This document shows positions 34,894 through 37,078 of a stretch of DNA of 37,078 nt, in pieces. Each line of letters opens with the position of its first letter. The first letter of the stretch is position 1. The DNA is from Candidatus Dormiibacterota bacterium (GTDB taxonomy: Bacteria; Chloroflexota; Dormibacteria; Aeolococcales; Aeolococcaceae), in contig PLNE01000095.1 of NCBI GenBank assembly GCA_003141695.1, positions 1-37,078 on the forward strand, given 5' to 3'. The position numbers and the translations under genes are program-made. Under the pieces are notes generated by a model that saw only the letters and a list, made by a program, of their open reading frames with translations, searched no databases and was not told the DNA's origin.

Positions 34894-36287
34894 GCGAATT
34901 GCCCGACGGTTGGATCGTAGCAAACCTCGATGACGTTTTCGCAGTATTCCAAGATGGGCGAACCCTACATCAAGGCTGGAGTCCTCAATGCGAGCGAGCG
35001 CCCTCCGGGTCAGAGAACGAATGGGGCGTCCTGAAGACTACGGCGATTCAACCCGCCTCATTCCTGCCCGAGCACAACAAGCGTCTACCTGAACATCTCG
35101 CCCCTCGGCCGCAAATAGAGGTCTTTCCAGGAGATCTGCTGATTACCTGCGCCGGACCTCGGGCGCGGTGCGGCATCGCTTGTCTCGTTCGTGGCACTCG
35201 GCGGCGCTTGATGATGTCTGGCAAGATGTACCGCTTTCGCATGCCAGAGCAGCACGTGTCGCCACGGTACATGGAATTCTATCTGCAAACGGCGCAGGCT
35301 CGTCTCGCCATTGATGTGATGAAGACCGGCGGCAGCGACAGCGGTTTGAATTTAACCCAAGATCGGTTTCGGCGCCTTCCTGTTCCGCTGGCGCCTCGGG
35401 CGGAACAGGAGCGGATCGTCGTTGCCATCGAGGAGGAGTTCTCGCGGCTCGATGCCGGAGTGGGTGCGCTGGAGCGCGCCCGACAGAACCTTAAACGGAT
35501 GCGGGCCACGGTTCTTGAGAGGTCTACTACCGGTGACCTGGTGGACCCCGAGCCATCCAGCTGGCGAACAGTTGCAGTCGGCGACGTTGCCGAGGTGTCA
35601 GGTGGAATAACCAAGAATCCGAGGCGAGCTCCAAGGGCCAACCCAATACCCTTCCTTCGTGTCGCCAACGTCCCTCGTGACGGGTTGGACCTTGCGGATA
35701 TTCACTACATCGAAGTGTTCGATGGTGAACTGGAGCGCTTTAGGCTGCGTGACGGCGACCTCTTGGTGGTAGAAGGCAACGGGAGCCCTGACCAGATTGG
35801 CCGGAGTGCACTGTGGACGGGAATCATCGACCCGTGCGTCCATCAAAACCATCTGATACGCATACGGCCGAGCGACGAAGTCGATCCTCGATATCTGAAT
35901 CTCTTTTGGAACGCGCCGACGTCCATGCGCACAATCCAAGCCCAAGCGAGCTCGACGTCTGGGCTGCACACGCTCAGCACTGAAAAGGTACGCGCGATCT
36001 CCGTCGCGCTGCCGTCCATCTCTGCACAGCGCCAGATTGTTGATGAAGCGTCACGGCGACTCTCAAGCATCGGAGACGTCGAGGCAGTCGTTGACGATCA
36101 ACTCAGGCTTACTCGTAGCCTTCGGTCGTCCATCCTCACCGCGGCGTTTAGTGGCAAGCTCGTTCCCCAAGACCCCGACGACGAAGACGCGGCGGTTCTC
36201 CTTCGACGGCTCAATGCCGAACGAGCGTCGTCCAACGGCCAGAAACCAGCCCAAACACGCAAGTTACGTACAAGGGTCCCCGCATGA
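34890..36287 (+). CDS. hsdS: Type I restriction enzyme S (specificity) subunit
   Basis: A 465-residue subunit that picks the target DNA sequence. Two target-recognition domains, about 1-170 and 220-390, each end in a conserved helix introduced by the usual motif (PLAPRAEQERIVVAIEEEF and LPSISAQRQIVDEASRR). The two helices form the spacer that sets the distance between the half-sites. The recognition sequence cannot be read out. Both junctions overlap by four bases (hsdR ATGA, hsdM ATGA), so R, S and M are co-translated in an R-S-M order. Confidence 0.92.
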   Translation: MSELPDGWIVANLDDVFAVFQDGRTLHQGWSPQCERAPSGSENEWGVLKTTAIQPASFLPEHNKRLPEHLAPRPQIEVFPGDLLITCAGPRARCGIACLVRGTRRRLMMSGKMYRFRMPEQHVSPRYMEFYLQTAQARLAIDVMKTGGSDSGLNLTQDRFRRLPVPLAPRAEQERIVVAIEEEFSRLDAGVGALERARQNLKRMRATVLERSTTGDLVDPEPSSWRTVAVGDVAEVSGGITKNPRRAPRANPIPFLRVANVPRDGLDLADIHYIEVFDGELERFRLRDGDLLVVEGNGSPDQIGRSALWTGIIDPCVHQNHLIRIRPSDEVDPRYLNLFWNAPTSMRTIQAQASSTSGLHTLSTEKVRAISVALPSISAQRQIVDEASRRLSSIGDVEAVVDDQLRLTRSLRSSILTAAFSGKLVPQDPDDEDAAVLLRRLNAERASSNGQKPAQTRKLRTRVPA

Positions 36288-37078
36288 GCGACAGCGCCAC
36301 CCTCGTCCAGAAGCTCTGGAACTACTGCAACGTTCTGCGAGACGACGGCCTATCGTATCAGGACTACATCGAGCAGTTGACCTTTCTCCTCTTCCTCAAG
36401 ATGGCCGACGAGCAGACCAAGCCACCCTTTACGCGCTCATCCATAGTCCCCGAGACGCTTGACTGGACATCGCTGGTTCGTCTAGATGGCGATGACCTCG
36501 ACGTTCACTATCGGCACATCCTGATCGAGCTGGCAAAGTCTCCCGGCACACTGGGCGTCATCTTCCGCAAGGCGCAGAACAAGATCCAGGATCCTGCGAA
36601 ACTCAAGCGTCTGGTGTCGGATCTAATCGACAAAGAGCAGTGGATGATCCTCGACGTCGACGTCAAGGGCGACGCCTACGAAGGCCTCCTCGCGAAGAAC
36701 GCCGAGGACGTCAAGTCGGGCGCAGGGCAGTATTTCACGCCACGCGCTCTGATTCGCGCGATCGTCGACGTCATGCGGCCTGTGCCGGGCAACACGCTCT
36801 GCGACCCAGCGGCTGGTACAGGTGGGTTTCTTCTTGCTGCCTATGACTACATGAAGCAAGGGCAACTGGACCCTGACCAGAAGAGGTTTTTGCGGGACGA
36901 CGCGTTGCGGGGTTGGGAGATCGTAGACGCCACCGCCCGGCTGTGCGCGATGAATCTGCTGCTGCACGGGATCGGCCATCCGGAGGGCCGCAGCCTGATT
37001 ACCGTGGACGACGCCCTGCGTGCCGCGCCTTTTCAGCATTTCGATATGGTGTTAACCGCGATCATTCACGCAGGTCCC
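36284..37078 (+). CDS. hsdM: Type I restriction enzyme M (methyltransferase) subunit, 3' truncated
   Basis: The first 265 codons of an N6-adenine methyltransferase subunit. The N-terminal helical domain has YQDYIEQLTFLLFLKMADE; GQYFTPRALI and DPAAGTGGFLLAAYDY (motif I, D174) bind SAM. The frame is open to the last base. After FDMVLT the family motif NPPFG should follow, but codons from 37058 read A-I-I-H-A-G-P. The catalytic motif IV is therefore absent in what can be seen, and the last 21 bases look foreign (see findings). Confidence 0.88.
   Translation, partial: MSDSATLVQKLWNYCNVLRDDGLSYQDYIEQLTFLLFLKMADEQTKPPFTRSSIVPETLDWTSLVRLDGDDLDVHYRHILIELAKSPGTLGVIFRKAQNKIQDPAKLKRLVSDLIDKEQWMILDVDVKGDAYEGLLAKNAEDVKSGAGQYFTPRALIRAIVDVMRPVPGNTLCDPAAGTGGFLLAAYDYMKQGQLDPDQKRFLRDDALRGWEIVDATARLCAMNLLLHGIGHPEGRSLITVDDALRAAPFQHFDMVLTAIIHAGP

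Larger units (their letters stand above)
23977..37078 (+). mobile_element. AICE-like integrative element in tRNA-Ser(TGA), left part
   Basis: From the 3' end of the tRNA to the window end the genes are those of a small integrative and conjugative element of the actinomycete type. There is tyrosine integrase, excisionase-like HTH protein, Rep_trans-type initiator, a single FtsK/TraB-like pump, a two-helix membrane protein and SSB. A sigma/anti-sigma fusion, an unknown membrane protein and a type I restriction system are also present. No relaxase or type IV secretion genes are seen, as expected for TraB-type double-stranded DNA transfer. Stretches such as 25598-26503 and 31900-36287 are less GC-rich than the flank. 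The right end is not in the window, so the limits and completeness are unknown. Confidence 0.7.

Overview
The window reads as a chromosomal segment of a very GC-rich, Gram-positive-like soil bacterium. Proteins are rich in Ala, Gly and Arg, and GTG starts and 4-base gene overlaps are common. Several genes have a TANNNT -10 box only 7-13 bases before the start codon, which implies leaderless or nearly leaderless mRNAs. The mix of genes (short-form 6-phosphogluconate dehydrogenase, AIM24-like protein, Tim44-like protein, bacterial homogentisate-dioxygenase-like protein) would fit Dormibacterota/Chloroflexota or a deep actinobacterial relative. That placement is inference; no rRNA is present.

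Bases 1-6828 hold a branched-chain amino acid operon: ilvC (3' end), leuA, leuC, leuD, leuB and cimA. All junctions are tight or overlapping except the 49-base leuA-leuC gap. CimA supplies citramalate from pyruvate, which LeuCD and LeuB can carry on to 2-oxobutyrate for isoleucine, so the same enzymes serve both pathways. An excellent hairpin at 6853-6883 closes the operon.

Bases 6941-16397 are housekeeping or accessory genes: an AIM24-like protein, a Tim44-like protein, a frameshifted secreted protein, a two-domain VOC protein, an NDUFA9-like SDR with an overlapping RidA gene, a membrane-anchored HtrA protease, an LCM-type methyltransferase, and the divergent pair gnd and ROK sugar kinase. 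Bases 16458-23111 hold a beta-propeller lipoprotein (minus strand). A plus-strand run follows: homogentisate-dioxygenase-like protein, aminotransferase, and a polar amino acid ABC transporter. The run suggests uptake and breakdown of (aromatic) amino acids.

Two tRNA-Ser genes (GCT on minus, TGA on plus) flank a DinB-like gene. The tRNA-Ser(TGA) gene is followed at once by a tyrosine integrase. From there to the window end the DNA looks like an integrated mobile element of the actinomycete-type integrative and conjugative class (AICE). It has integrase, an excisionase-like HTH protein, a Rep_trans-type replication initiator, a single FtsK/TraB-like DNA pump, a small membrane protein and SSB. 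The last five are on the minus strand, in the order ssb, membrane protein, pump, rep, xis. Upstream of them lies a single-chain protein that joins an ECF sigma factor, a zinc anti-sigma-like motif, one membrane helix and an extracytoplasmic domain. Cargo includes an unknown multi-helix membrane protein and a type I restriction-modification operon, hsdR-hsdS-hsdM. hsdM runs off the window and its sequence departs from the family just where the NPPF catalytic motif should begin. The far attachment site is not in the window.
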